35,452 nucleotides of DNA from positions 1 through 35,452 of the forward strand of contig DITY01000059.1 in NCBI GenBank assembly GCA_002422955.1, read 5' to 3'. The position numbers and the translations under genes were made by a program. Under the pieces are notes generated by a model, which saw only the letters and a list, made by a program, of their open reading frames with translations, had not been told where the DNA came from and made no database searches. Source of the DNA: Planctomycetaceae bacterium UBA6172 (GTDB lineage: Bacteria > Planctomycetota > Planctomycetia > Pirellulales > Pirellulaceae). Each line of letters starts with the position of its first letter. Position 1 is the stretch's first letter. Below are positions 16,013 through 26,700 of this stretch, piece by piece.

Positions 16013-18868
16013 GTGGCGGGCAAGACAGATCCGCCGCCGGCCTTCAGCACCAAAGGTAAGTCCTTGTCATCCGACGGCGATTCCAACGGCAATTCGAATC
16101 TTCCCCCGCCCCCCGGCATCGGCCCCGAGGGCGCGCCGGGTGATGGCAGTGAGCGGCCCTACCGCGGCGCCGGTGCCCTGCGGATGCTCGAGCTGCCGAT
16201 CGAAGATGAATTGCGGAACAGCTATCTGACATACGCGATGAGCGTGATCGTCAGTCGCGCGCTCCCCGACGTCCGCGACGGGCTGAAGCCGAGCCAGCGT
16301 CGGATCCTGGTCGCGATGAACGACCTGAACCTCGGCCCGGGCGCCAAGCGGGTCAAGTGCGCGAAGATCTCCGGCGATACCTCGGGTAACTATCACCCGC
16401 ACGGCGAAAGCGTGATCTATCCGACCCTGGTCCGGATGGCCCAAGAATGGAACATGCGAAGCCTGCTGATCGACAAGCAGGGGAACTTCGGCAGCGTCGC
16501 GGGTTTGCCGCCCGCCGCGATGCGGTATACCGAAGCGAGACTCAGCCCCGTCGCGGCTAGTATGCTCGACGACCTGAAGCTCGATACGGTCGACTTCATC
16601 CCGACCTACGACGAAGTCCGCACCGAGCCGACGGTCCTGCCGAGCCGTTTCCCCAACCTGCTGATCAACGGGGCGAGCGGCATCGCGGTCGGGATGGCGA
16701 CCAGCATTCCGCCCCACAATCCGACCGAAATCTGCGAAGCGCTGATCCGCCTGCTCGAAGACCCCGATGTCTCGATCGAAGAGCTGATGGACATCGTCCC
16801 CGGTCCCGACTTCCCGACCGGTGGCATCATCTGCGGCCGCGGCGGCATCCGTCGCGGCTACCGGACCGGCCGCAGCACGATCGTCGTCCGGGGCCGGGCG
16901 CGGATCGAGGAGATGAAGGGCAACCGCTCGCGAATCGTCGTGACGGAAATCCCGTTCCAGCAATACCGCGACCGGGTGATCGAGAAGATCGCCGCCTTGG
17001 TCAACGGCGACAGGATCAAGGGCATCTCAGGCATCCGCGACGAAAGTGATCTCAAGGAGCCGGTTCGCTTGGTGATCGAGTTGAAGCGCGACGCCGACCC
17101 CGAAGTCGTGCTCAACCAGCTCTATCAGTTCTCACCGCTGCAAGACACCTTCTCGGTGATCCTGCTGGCCTTGGTCGACGGCAAGCCGCGCGAGTTGACG
17201 CTCAAGGAGTTGTTGCAGGAGTTCATCCGGCACCGCGTAACGGTGATCCGCCGCCGGACCCAGTTCCTGCTCGCCCGCGCCCGCAAACGCAAACACACCG
17301 TCGAAGGCCTGCTGCTCGCATTAGCCAACATCGACGAAGTGATCCGCGTGATCCGCTCCAGCCGCACCCAGCCCGAAGCGAAGCAGGGGATCATGTCGAT
17401 CGCCTGCCCCTCGGCGCTGATGCAGCGGGCCCTCGGCGACGCCGGCTACCAAAACTTCGTCGACGAACGCGGCGGGGCAGCGGAAAGCTACACGCTGACG
17501 AGCGTGCAAGCCGACGCGATCCTGCGGATGACGCTGGGCCAGTTGGTCAATCTCGAACAAGAAAAACTCTCCGACGAACATGCCCAGCTGCTGATCGAGA
17601 TCACCGACTACCTCGACATCCTGGCGAACGAACAGCGAATCTTCGCGATCATTCGCGAAGACCTGGACGAGATCAAACGCCGCTTCGGCGATAAGCGACG
17701 GACCGAGATCAGCTTCGAAGAGGTCGGCAACATCGACCTGGAGGACCTGATCACCGAAGAGACGATGGTCGTCTCGATCAGCCATCGCGGTTACATCAAA
17801 CGCACCCCGTCGAGCCTCTACAACACCCAGCGCCGGGGCGGCAAGGGGCTGAAGGGAGCCAAGACCGAAGAAGACGACCCGATCCAACACCTGTTCGTCG
17901 CCAGCACCCACGCCTACTTGCTGTTCCTGACCACGTCCGGCAAGGTCCGTTGGCAGAAGGTCTACGACCTGCCGCAATTGGGACGCGACAGCAAGGGACG
18001 CGCGATCGTCAACCTGCTCAACCTCGAACCGGGCGAACAGATCGCGCAGTGCCTCGCGATCCGAGATTTCAACCAGCCCGGCCACTTCGTGATGATGGCG
18101 ACCACCGACGGTCTGATCAAAAAGACCCCGCTAGAACAATACAGCCGCCCCAAAAAGGGTGGCATCATCGCGATCAAGTTGCGCGAAGGGGACTCCTTGG
18201 TCGATGCCGCCGTCATCGGCCCCGAGAACGAGGTCGTGCTGGTCACCGCCAATGGCATGGCGATCCGCTTCAACGAAAGCGATGCCCGCCCGATGGGACG
18301 CAACACCTCCGGCGTGAAAGGCATCCGCCTTTCCAAGGGAGATTCGCTCGTCGGCATGGTCGTCGCCGACCCGGACGCCACCCTGCTTACGGTCTGCGAA
18401 AAGGGCTATGGCAAGCGGACCTTCTTCGGCCCCAACGCCATCCCCGAAGAAGAGGCCGACGCCAACGGCGATGTGATCACCGAGCCGCCGAGCGAAGCGG
18501 CGAACGAAGCGGAGGACCTCTCCGAAGAATCGTCCTCCAGCGCCACCCGCTACCGCACCCAGCGGCGCGGCGGCAAGGGCGTCCGTGACATCCGCACCAA
18601 ACCCCGCAACGGCCCGGTCATCGCCATCGCCCGAGTCACCGACGAAGACGAAATCTTCCTGATGACCGCCAAGGGAAAAATCCAGCGGATCGCCGCGGCG
18701 GATGTCAATATTATCGGCCGCAACACGCAAGGCGTGCGGATCATGAATGTCGACGAGGGAGATCAGCTGATCGCAGTCGTCCGCGTCCCGCCCGAGGAAC
18801 CGACCGACGAGGTGATCCTGCCACCTCAGCCGATCGGCGAACCGGAGGTCCCCACGGAACTTGAATGA
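16013..18868 (+). CDS. gyrA: DNA gyrase subunit A
   Basis: This 951-residue subunit of the type IIA topoisomerase introduces negative supercoils with GyrB. The breakage-reunion domain is clear: SYLTYAMSVIVSRALPDVRDG, the catalytic tyrosine Y172 in AAMRYTEARL, and LLINGASGIAVGMAT. The GyrA box QRRGGKG that marks gyrase rather than topoisomerase IV is present at 606-612. A second perfect QRRGGKG occurs at 850-856 after an acidic insert (about 812-845), where a late propeller blade usually has a degenerate copy. There is a Gly/Pro/Ser-rich N-terminal extension of about 57 residues. The GTG at 16013 is the first possible start after an in-frame stop at 15998; ATG at 16184 (M58) would give the usual N-terminus. 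In the quinolone-determining region Ser is kept (S133) but the usual acidic residue is P137. Confidence 0.95.
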   Translation: MAGKTDPPPAFSTKGKSLSSDGDSNGNSNLPPPPGIGPEGAPGDGSERPYRGAGALRMLELPIEDELRNSYLTYAMSVIVSRALPDVRDGLKPSQRRILVAMNDLNLGPGAKRVKCAKISGDTSGNYHPHGESVIYPTLVRMAQEWNMRSLLIDKQGNFGSVAGLPPAAMRYTEARLSPVAASMLDDLKLDTVDFIPTYDEVRTEPTVLPSRFPNLLINGASGIAVGMATSIPPHNPTEICEALIRLLEDPDVSIEELMDIVPGPDFPTGGIICGRGGIRRGYRTGRSTIVVRGRARIEEMKGNRSRIVVTEIPFQQYRDRVIEKIAALVNGDRIKGISGIRDESDLKEPVRLVIELKRDADPEVVLNQLYQFSPLQDTFSVILLALVDGKPRELTLKELLQEFIRHRVTVIRRRTQFLLARARKRKHTVEGLLLALANIDEVIRVIRSSRTQPEAKQGIMSIACPSALMQRALGDAGYQNFVDERGGAAESYTLTSVQADAILRMTLGQLVNLEQEKLSDEHAQLLIEITDYLDILANEQRIFAIIREDLDEIKRRFGDKRRTEISFEEVGNIDLEDLITEETMVVSISHRGYIKRTPSSLYNTQRRGGKGLKGAKTEEDDPIQHLFVASTHAYLLFLTTSGKVRWQKVYDLPQLGRDSKGRAIVNLLNLEPGEQIAQCLAIRDFNQPGHFVMMATTDGLIKKTPLEQYSRPKKGGIIAIKLREGDSLVDAAVIGPENEVVLVTANGMAIRFNESDARPMGRNTSGVKGIRLSKGDSLVGMVVADPDATLLTVCEKGYGKRTFFGPNAIPEEEADANGDVITEPPSEAANEAEDLSEESSSSATRYRTQRRGGKGVRDIRTKPRNGPVIAIARVTDEDEIFLMTAKGKIQRIAAADVNIIGRNTQGVRIMNVDEGDQLIAVVRVPPEEPTDEVILPPQPIGEPEVPTELE

Positions 18869-18907
18869 TTCCGCGGAGGATGTCACATCTCGCCTCAAGC
18901 CCCGATC

Positions 18908-18935
18908 CCGGCTAACCGATAAAACCGTTAGCTGG
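18908..18935 (+). terminator. Hairpin after gyrA
   Basis: A 9-bp stem with one G-U pair (18908-18916 with 18927-18935) encloses a 10-nt A-rich loop, about 40 nt after the gyrA stop. There is no T tract after it, so it may be a Rho-dependent or weak terminator, or just a transcript-end structure. Confidence 0.3.
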
Positions 18936-19047
18936 CGGAAATCCCGCCCGCCCATGGATCGTTTTATCCCAGGCCGTCGTGAGCCGCGGCCGGGCAAGTT
19001 CGAGAGCCGGCCGAGGAATCGCCGGCTGGCCGAGGTTGGGACCTGAC

Positions 19048-19500
19048 ATGAAATCACGCATTCACGCCATCCGAACCGCCGCCTTGGCGGTCGCCCTGAG
19101 CAGCCCCTTCGCTGCGGTAGGCTGCACGTTGACCTCCGATCAGGGTGACATGGATTACCCGACCTTTGGCGGAGCTTGGCAACGGACTCGCCCCGATTCC
19201 GGCCGCGTGGGCAGCATCTTCGATCCCGCCGGGGCCCGGCTGGCGACCCTTTCTCCCAAGTCCCCGCCGCGGATGGAGGAAACCGAACGTTCAGCCGGTG
19301 AGAGCATCCCGTCGGTACCCCCCGAAAACTTGCCGGGCAAATCGAAGGCACCCGACAAGGGTCGGCAACCGCGAGATCCGGAGCAGCCAGACAACTCGGC
19401 ATCGCCGTCGGATCGCCTGGGTTCCGAACGCCTCCGCAAGCTCGAGTTGCATCAAACCGGCATCGAGCCGGGAGAGCCTGCCCCGCCGGATTTGCAGTGA
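19048..19500 (+). CDS. Small secreted lipoprotein of unknown function
   Basis: This is a 150-residue protein with a signal peptide ending in a lipobox-like AVGC (cysteine about residue 26), so it is probably lipid-anchored. The mature part is low-complexity and rich in Pro, Ser, Glu, Arg and Lys, with no recognised domain. Start at 19048 is supported by GAGG and TTGGGA upstream and by the position of the signal peptide; the longer frame from 18979 would place arginines before it. Its stop overlaps the GTG start of queG by 4 bp (GTGA), so translation of the two is coupled. A functional link to queuosine synthesis is not obvious. Confidence 0.72.
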   Translation: MKSRIHAIRTAALAVALSSPFAAVGCTLTSDQGDMDYPTFGGAWQRTRPDSGRVGSIFDPAGARLATLSPKSPPRMEETERSAGESIPSVPPENLPGKSKAPDKGRQPRDPEQPDNSASPSDRLGSERLRKLELHQTGIEPGEPAPPDLQ

Positions 19501-20714
19501 ATCCCGGCCTCGCGCCGCCACAACTGCTGGACCGACTCCGCGACCAAGCGCGGGGCCTCGGGTTCGACCTTTTCGGCGTCGCCCCGGCGGTCACTCCACA
19601 CGGTTTCCATCGCCTGGTCGAATGGATCGAGTCGGGTTACGCGGCCGAAATGCACTACTTTCGCGATCGCCTGCCCGCCTACGCCGATCCCAATTTGGTC
19701 CTCGCCGGCGTCCGCAGCCTGATCGTTCTCAGCTATCCCTATGCCGCCGTGCCAGCTTCTTCAGCAGGTACGAGCGAAGCTCCAGGCCGCTCCCGACCGC
19801 TCGGGAAAATCGCCCGTTACGCTTGCGACGCGACGGACTACCACGACCGGATCCACCCCCTGCTGGAGCAGCTCAAGCAAACCATCCGCGGCTCCTGCCC
19901 GGACGCCCAATCGCGCGGCGTGGTCGATACCGCGCCGCTGCTGGAACGCGAGTTCGCGCAAGCGGCGGGCCTCGGCTGGGCCGGCAAAAACTCGCTGCTG
20001 CTCAACAAACACCGGGGCAGCTATTTCTTCCTCGCTTGCCTGCTGACGACGCTCGATTTGCCGCCGTCGACCCCGCACGCGACCGCGCACTGCGGCACCT
20101 GCACCCGCTGCCTGGACGCTTGCCCCACGGACGCATTCCCCGCCCCGGGGGTCGTCGACTCGCGGCGCTGCATCAGCTACCTCACGATCGAGCATCGCGG
20201 TCCGATTCCCCTGAACCTTCGCCCCGGTCTCGGCGACTGGCTATTCGGCTGCGATGTCTGCCAAGAAGTCTGTCCCTGGAACCGCCACGCCAGCCGCCAA
20301 CCGCACTTCAGCGGCGTCGGAAAGGCCGTCGATACGCCCGCCTCGGACCTTGTGGCGGCTCGCCCTTCGCCCCCACACGCCACCGATCTGATCGAGATCC
20401 TGACCCTCGACGAGGCTGGCTTTCGCGCCCGCTTCCGCGACACCCCGCTCTGGCGACCGCGTCGCCGAGGGATTCTCCGCAATGCCGCGATCTGCCTCGG
20501 CAACGCCCGGGACCCGGCGGCAGCGCCGTGCCTGATCCATTGCCTCGGCGACTCCGAGCCGCTGATCCGTGGTGCCGCCGCTTGGGCCCTCGGCCAACTG
20601 GGCGGCCAACACATCGCGCTCCGCGCCCGCCAAGCGATCGAACCCGATCCGCAAGTCCGCGAAGAAATCGCAGCCGCGTTGCAACCCAGCGCCATCAGCG
20701 ACACCGCCCCATGA
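19497..20714 (+). CDS. queG: Epoxyqueuosine reductase QueG
   Basis: This 405-residue enzyme performs the last step of queuosine synthesis, reducing epoxyqueuosine to queuosine in the wobble position of tRNAs with GUN anticodons, using cobalamin and two 4Fe-4S clusters. Ferredoxin-type cysteines are visible: C199-x2-C202-x2-C205-x3-C209-P and C252-x2-C255-x3-C259-P, plus C225. The family aspartate occurs in VVDTAPLLER (D144), and AGLGWAGKNSLLL is typical. The C-terminal region (about 320-400) has two HEAT-like repeats as in longer QueG proteins. The GTG start overlaps the stop of the lipoprotein gene. The 3' end is convergent with the giant repeat gene, with only 24 bp between stops. Confidence 0.94.
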   Translation: MNPGLAPPQLLDRLRDQARGLGFDLFGVAPAVTPHGFHRLVEWIESGYAAEMHYFRDRLPAYADPNLVLAGVRSLIVLSYPYAAVPASSAGTSEAPGRSRPLGKIARYACDATDYHDRIHPLLEQLKQTIRGSCPDAQSRGVVDTAPLLEREFAQAAGLGWAGKNSLLLNKHRGSYFFLACLLTTLDLPPSTPHATAHCGTCTRCLDACPTDAFPAPGVVDSRRCISYLTIEHRGPIPLNLRPGLGDWLFGCDVCQEVCPWNRHASRQPHFSGVGKAVDTPASDLVAARPSPPHATDLIEILTLDEAGFRARFRDTPLWRPRRRGILRNAAICLGNARDPAAAPCLIHCLGDSEPLIRGAAAWALGQLGGQHIALRARQAIEPDPQVREEIAAALQPSAISDTAP

Positions 20715-20738
20715 ACCGCGGCGATCGGCCCGACTGAC

Positions 20739-23700
20739 TTAACGCCGATTGCGGCCGCGACGATCGCTTTGCACCGATTCGAGCAGCTGTCGGATCTGCT
20801 CGGCGTTGGTTTGACTCAGCGGCACCACCCGGACGCCACGCGATCGCGAGGTCGTGGCCTGCGTGTCGACCTGCTCGATGAAGCCGCGGACCTCCTTGCT
20901 CAATTCGGGCGGGGCACGCATCACGATCGCGTTGCTGACTTCATCCACGCTCAGTTGCAGTAGCGGCCCCGAGACGGACGCGTTGATCTGTTCCAACATC
21001 GTCGCGATCTCGGTCGACACGCCGGAGGGGATCGTGATCGGTGGCCGTCCACCGCCACGGCTGAGCTGCGCCGCGTAGACCGACCGCAGAATCTGCTCGA
21101 TCCGGCTGGCGTCGGTATTCATCACCGGCACGTACACCGGCGGCGGGCTGGCGAACAGGCCGATGAACTGAGGCGAATCGAGCACCGCCAGTAGCTCACG
21201 GATCGCAGTCCGATCGGTCTGCGACCCACGGACGACCAGGGCATTGATCCGCGGGTCCGCGACGATCCGCGTCTCATTCTCGGTCGTCGACGTTCGATTC
21301 CGCTCCGAACGGCGAAACAGGTTGGTCAACACGTTCTCGAGTTCAGCGGCGTTGGCATGCTTGAGCACAAAGATCGAGCTATTCCGACCGACTTCGATCG
21401 CATCGACGCCGACTTCGCGGCCCGCCGTTTCGATCCAGCGACTGAGCAACTCCAAGGCCTGCGGATCCTCGGACGCGATCGTCCAATTTTCCGCCCCCGG
21501 GATCAGCACGATCGGCGAGGCGGCCGGCGTCGCCGCAGCCGGCTCAGCGACCGGCGCGACGCCCGACTCAGCGGCCTCGCGGCTCTCAGCGAGGGTGGGC
21601 TTCGATTCGGCCTCCGGTCCGACTTGCGCGGCGACCAGCGCGACGGGTGTGGCGAACGATTCACGACCCGAAGCCGAACGGAGCACGACGCCATCCTCGG
21701 CCGCCGCACCGAGCGTCGCGCCGTCTTGCCCCTGATCGCCCGCCGCCGGCGGGGCGGCCTGGCGCGGCTGCGATTCCCGCGGAGCGACTCCTTTGATCTC
21801 CGTGGCTTCGCCCTCCGGTTCCAAACCGATGACCTGCAACGGATTGTTGCTGACCGTTGGCCAAACCTCGCGCAACCGTTTCAGAATGGCCTCCGCGTCC
21901 CGTCCGACGGGAATCGTCCGCAGCCGCTCCGAACGCAACGACGCCGGACCGACTGGCGCCGACTCGGTCGTTTCTCCCAGTCGTTGCAACAGTGCGCGAA
22001 TCTCGACCAACTGCTCCGCGGAGGCTCGAATGATCAGTTGCTGTCGATCCTGATCGACCGTGACGGAAGGGGTGAGCGAAAACGGGAGATCCGAAAACAT
22101 CGTCGTGATCGCATCGTCCACGGCCCGCGGCTCGTTGCGACGGAGCGCGAACACTTCCAAGCTCCGCTGTGGCGGTTTGAACTGCTCGACGATCTTCTCG
22201 ACCTGCGTCAGCTGCGCCTCGTTGCCGATCACGATCAATTGTTCGTTGAACAGGTCGTACTGGACGTCCACCTTGGGGCGAGAATCGGTGAAAAGCTGTT
22301 CCACCGACACCGAGACTTCGCGTCCGCTCAATCCCGCCATCGAAAACGCTCGCAGCGTTCGCGGGTTGGTTCCGTCGCTGGCTTGATCGAGCTGCTGGAT
22401 CAACTCACCCGCGATCTCGTGTTGGTCAGCCGAACCGACGACGAACACAGCCCCCGCGGCCTCATCCGCGGTAACCCCCGCTGTGCTGCGTCTTCCGAAC
22501 GACTGCTGAAGGGCCATCGCGATGTTGGTTGGGTTCGCGTGCTGAACCTTGAAGACCTTCAGCCCCTCGGCGGTTCTGGCCGATTCATTCAGATCCTGAA
22601 TCATCTGCGCGATCTGGACATGTTGCGGCTCGGTCGCCGCGATCAACAAACTGCCGCTGATCGGGTCGGCCGCCACCGTCGCCCGCGGGAACAGTTCCCG
22701 CAACGCGATCTGAAAGTAAACGGGGCTGCCGGTCTTGAGCGTGTAGGTGCGGGAAACCTCACCCTCCCCCCCGCCGGCTTGCGCGACGCCTTCGATCATC
22801 TCGGTGACCTTCAGCAGGTCAGCCGACGTTGCGGAAACGATCAGGCTGTTGCTGCTCGTCTCGGGCGTCACCTTGGCGGCGGGCAACATTTGCCCTACCG
22901 CGAGCGCCAGTTCCCGGGCCGTCCCCGCCGCGAGCGGAAAGACGCGGGTTTCACGCTGCTGCGCGGAGGGTTGATCGAGCTGTTCGATCAGTTTTTTGGC
23001 CAACTCGTGTTGCTCGGGGGTCCCCACGATCAACACGGCATTGGCCGCGGCATCCGCCGAAATTCCCGCGGTCGTCCGGCGCCCGAACGACTGCTGCAAC
23101 AACACCGCGAGCTGGTTCGCTTCGGAATGCTGCAATTTAAAAACCTGCAACCCATCCGCCGGCTTGGCCGCATCATTCAGGTCCTGAATCATCTTGGCGA
23201 TCTGGACATGTTGCTCCTCGGTCGCGGCGATCAGCAAACTGCCGCTGACCGGATCGGCCGCCACCGTCGCCCGCGGGAACAGTTCCCGCAGCGCGATCTG
23301 GAAGTAGACGGGACTGGCGGTCTTGAGCGTGTAGGTGCGGGAAACTTCATCACCGCTTCCCGCTTGCTCAAGCCCCTGGATCATTTCGGTGATGCGTTGC
23401 AACTCCGGGGCGGTGGCCGTGACGATCAGACTGTTGCTAGCGGTCTCCGCCGTCACGCCCGCTCGTGGCAACATCTGGGTCACCGCGACGACCAACTCGC
23501 GGGCGTTGCCACTACCGAGCGTGAAAACGCGAGTCTCCTTCGCCTCGCTGGCGGGCTGATCGACCTGGGTGATGACTTCTTGGATCCTGGCGTGCTCGGC
23601 GTCGGAGGCGGTCGCGGCGACCGTCCGCGCCGTGACATCGGCGGCCATCACGACCGCCGGGAGCAAGGACTGCAGCAACCGCACCGCGGTGGTCGGGTCG

Positions 23701-26700
23701 CCATCCTTGAGCTGATAGACTCGTGACGACTTGCCCTGGGGCGGCGGAATCGACGTCTGCAATTGTTCGAGCCAGGCATTCCATTTCTGATGATCCTCCG
23801 GCGTGGCCAACAGCGACAAGCGACCGCCCCCCGCGGACGGCAACAGCGTCGCCTCGGGGATCACCGTCGCCACGCCGCTCGTGGCCTGTGCGAGCAAATC
23901 ATCGCGCACCGGATGGACCCGCAATTCCTTCTTCACACGGGTCCCAAATGCGGTCTCCAACTCGATCACCAGCTCGGCGATCACTGCGTGACCGGCTTCG
24001 AGATCGGCGACCACGGGCCGCTTGGGATCGGTGCTGCTGAGCAATCGCGCGGAGGGTCGACGCTCGGCCAGCAGCGTTGCGAACGCGGTCGGCTCGATCT
24101 CGCCGAGCGTATAAACCCGTGCCACCGTCGCTTGATCCGGCCCGAGTTCCGTGTCCAACGTCTTGAGCAACTCGGCGACCTGCAGGTGTTCGGTCGGGGT
24201 CGCGACGACCACCACCGTTTCCCCTTGGGCCAAGGCGACCGAGGGCTCCGGCAGCGCCGCTGAGGAGATCCGCCACCTGCCGTCGCGGCGGGAAAACCCG
24301 GCCACCGGCATCGTCGCTCGAGGGACCGCGGTCGGCAGCAAGGTCGCGAACGCCGTGCGGATCGAGTTCCGCACGCGGTAGGTCCGCGGCTCGGGCTCTT
24401 CGACCTTTTCCAGTCGCTGACGCATGTAAGCTTCGACCTGGTCCCGCAGCGCCTTGGGCACCAGCAACGTCAACTGACCGGTCGCCGGATCCGCGGATAC
24501 ACGGACTCCGGTGAACAGCGTCGACAGCGCGGTCTGGATCGCGACCGTCTGCGCGACCGGCACCTCGAACAGCAGCACCTCGTCACGGTCCTGCGCCGAC
24601 TGACTCAATTGCGTGATCGCTTCGCCAATCCGCTGATGATGCTCGTCCGTCCCCCATACGATCACCGCGCGGTTGACCACGTCGGTGCTGATCACCGCCT
24701 CAGGGGCGAGCTGCAGCAGGATCGTCGGCAGCGTCTGCAAATCACCGGCGGGAACCGTGAAGGTTTTGACCGCGCGGGGCCGTTCGGGGTCCTCGCTGCG
24801 CAAGCGTTCGAGCGTTGCCTGAAGCGTCCGCTGATCGGCGGCGATACCGGATGCCAGCAGCTGGTTATTCGTCGTATCGACGGTCAGCTCCATCCGCGGC
24901 ATTAACTTTTGTAACGTCGGCAGCAGCGTGGCGGCCTGCACCTTTTCGGTCCGATAAGTCCGCAATTCCTTCACGCCCGCCGCGGTCGCCGGCCGATCGA
25001 CTTCGGCCAAGATCGTTTTGATTTTGCCGTGGTCGCCGAGGGTCGCCGTCGCGATCAGTTGCCGCCGCGAAGCATCGGCCAGCACGGTCGCCCCGGTGAC
25101 CGCGGCAGTGATTACCGCCTTCAATTCATCCGCGTCGGCATGCTCGAGCGAATAGGCGACCAAGACCCGCTGCTGGTCGGTCGGTGGCGGCGCGGACAAC
25201 TGACTGACCAGCGATTCGATCCGCTGATGCGCGGCCTCGGTCGCCATTACCACCAACCGGCCTCCCTGACTGTCGACCGTCACCGCGCCGGCGGCTGAGT
25301 CCCCGAGCAGCGGCGTGACCAACGTCTGCAACTCCGTCGGCAACATCCCGGTGACGCGGTAGGTCTTCAATTCGCGGGTGGGCTCGGCGGGCAGGCCGGC
25401 CTGGACTTCTTGTATCCAAGTCGCGATCGCCTCTTGGGTCAACCGATCGGCCCAGACCATCAGCCCCCGTTCATCGGCCGTCCAGCGCAAGCCGGGATAA
25501 CGATCGGCGAGCAATTCGCCGAACAGCTTCGGATCGCGATCGCCCAGTTCATGCAACCGCGGCAAGACGGCCTGCGGTTCGGGCGTCGACTGCCGAATCT
25601 GTTCGACCCACTGGCTGATCTTGGCGTGCTGGGGCTGAGACGCCCAAACCATGACCTGGGCCAGCCCGCCCGCTTCGCCCGGTTTGACGATGACTTGGAC
25701 ATCGGGCAAGTTCGCGACCACGGCCGTTTGCAACTGCGTCCACAACGCGAGCTGGGCGGGATTCAGTTCGTAGACTTCCAACTGGCGGTCGGCCGGCGCG
25801 ACGATCGCCGTCATCAGCCCCGTCAAGTTCGCCTCCAACCGCTGGCGTTCCTGATCGCTCCCGATCATCACCAGCCGCTTGCCGTCGTCGTCCAACCACA
25901 ATTCCGCCGTCGGCAGCACCCGTTCGACCAGCCGCAACCACGGGGCGTCGGCGGCCTTGATCAGTGCGAAGGTGTGCAAAGATTTACCCCCCAGCGAATC
26001 TTCGCCGCGGTATCGTCGGACGATTTCGCCGACCAATTTCAGATCGGCGGCCGAACCGCGGGCCACGACGCTCCCCAGCGTATCGTTGCCCACCAGATCG
26101 ACTCGCGGCAGCATCGCCTTGAGCGCCGTGGCGAGCGCGACCGCCTGCCCCGGTTCGACCGGGAAGGTTTCGACCGCCAATTGATCGGAGGCGACTGTGC
26201 CGCCCAGCGATTCGAGCGCCGCCGAAATCCGTTCCTGGTCCGCGGCGGTTGCGGTCACAAGCGCCTTCTTATTGATCTCGTCGACCGAGACGACGGCCTG
26301 TGGCGCGATGCTCTGCAACTGCGTCGTGATCACTTCGGGAGTGATATCGCCGATGTCGTACGCGACCGATCGGTCGGGCGTCCGCGTCGCCAAACTGCCG
26401 CTCATCTTCTCGATCGCCGCTTGGATCGCGAACTGCTGCTCGGGTGTCACGTAGGCATGCAGCACCCGGGTCTGACCGTCGACCAGGATCCGTTCGCTGC
26501 CGATCAACGCCTTGATCGCCGCCAGCGTCGCGGTGGGATCGAGATCGCCGAGCGGGTAGGCGGCGAAGACCGGTTCCGGTGGCTTCGGGGGCGCCGGCGG
26601 TTGTGGCGGCTTGGCGGGCTCGGGGACAGAATTGACCAACACGTTGATCATCTCCATCTTGCCCGCCGTCTCGACGACCAACAACTGCTTGCTCTGAGGC

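Noticed and set aside
16013..18868. Alternative reading of the gyrase subunit as topoisomerase IV ParC
   Set aside because: The canonical GyrA box QRRGGKG is present, and the six-blade C-terminal region is complete, which favours GyrA.
18131..19594. Minus-strand open frame of 487 codons across the end of gyrA and the lipoprotein gene
   Set aside because: It overlaps two better supported plus-strand genes and has shadow-like composition without motifs.
22365..23535. The 588-bp direct repeat as a mobile element or CRISPR-like array
   Set aside because: The copies are in frame within one coding sequence, have no terminal inverted repeats or transposase, and lack unique spacers.
21357..23726. 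Plus-strand open frame of 789 codons opposite the giant gene, and another of 622 codons at 25410-27278
   Set aside because: They are antisense to the repeated secretin-module gene; translations are Arg/Asp/Leu-rich and repetitive only because the real gene repeats. Long antisense frames are expected at this GC content.
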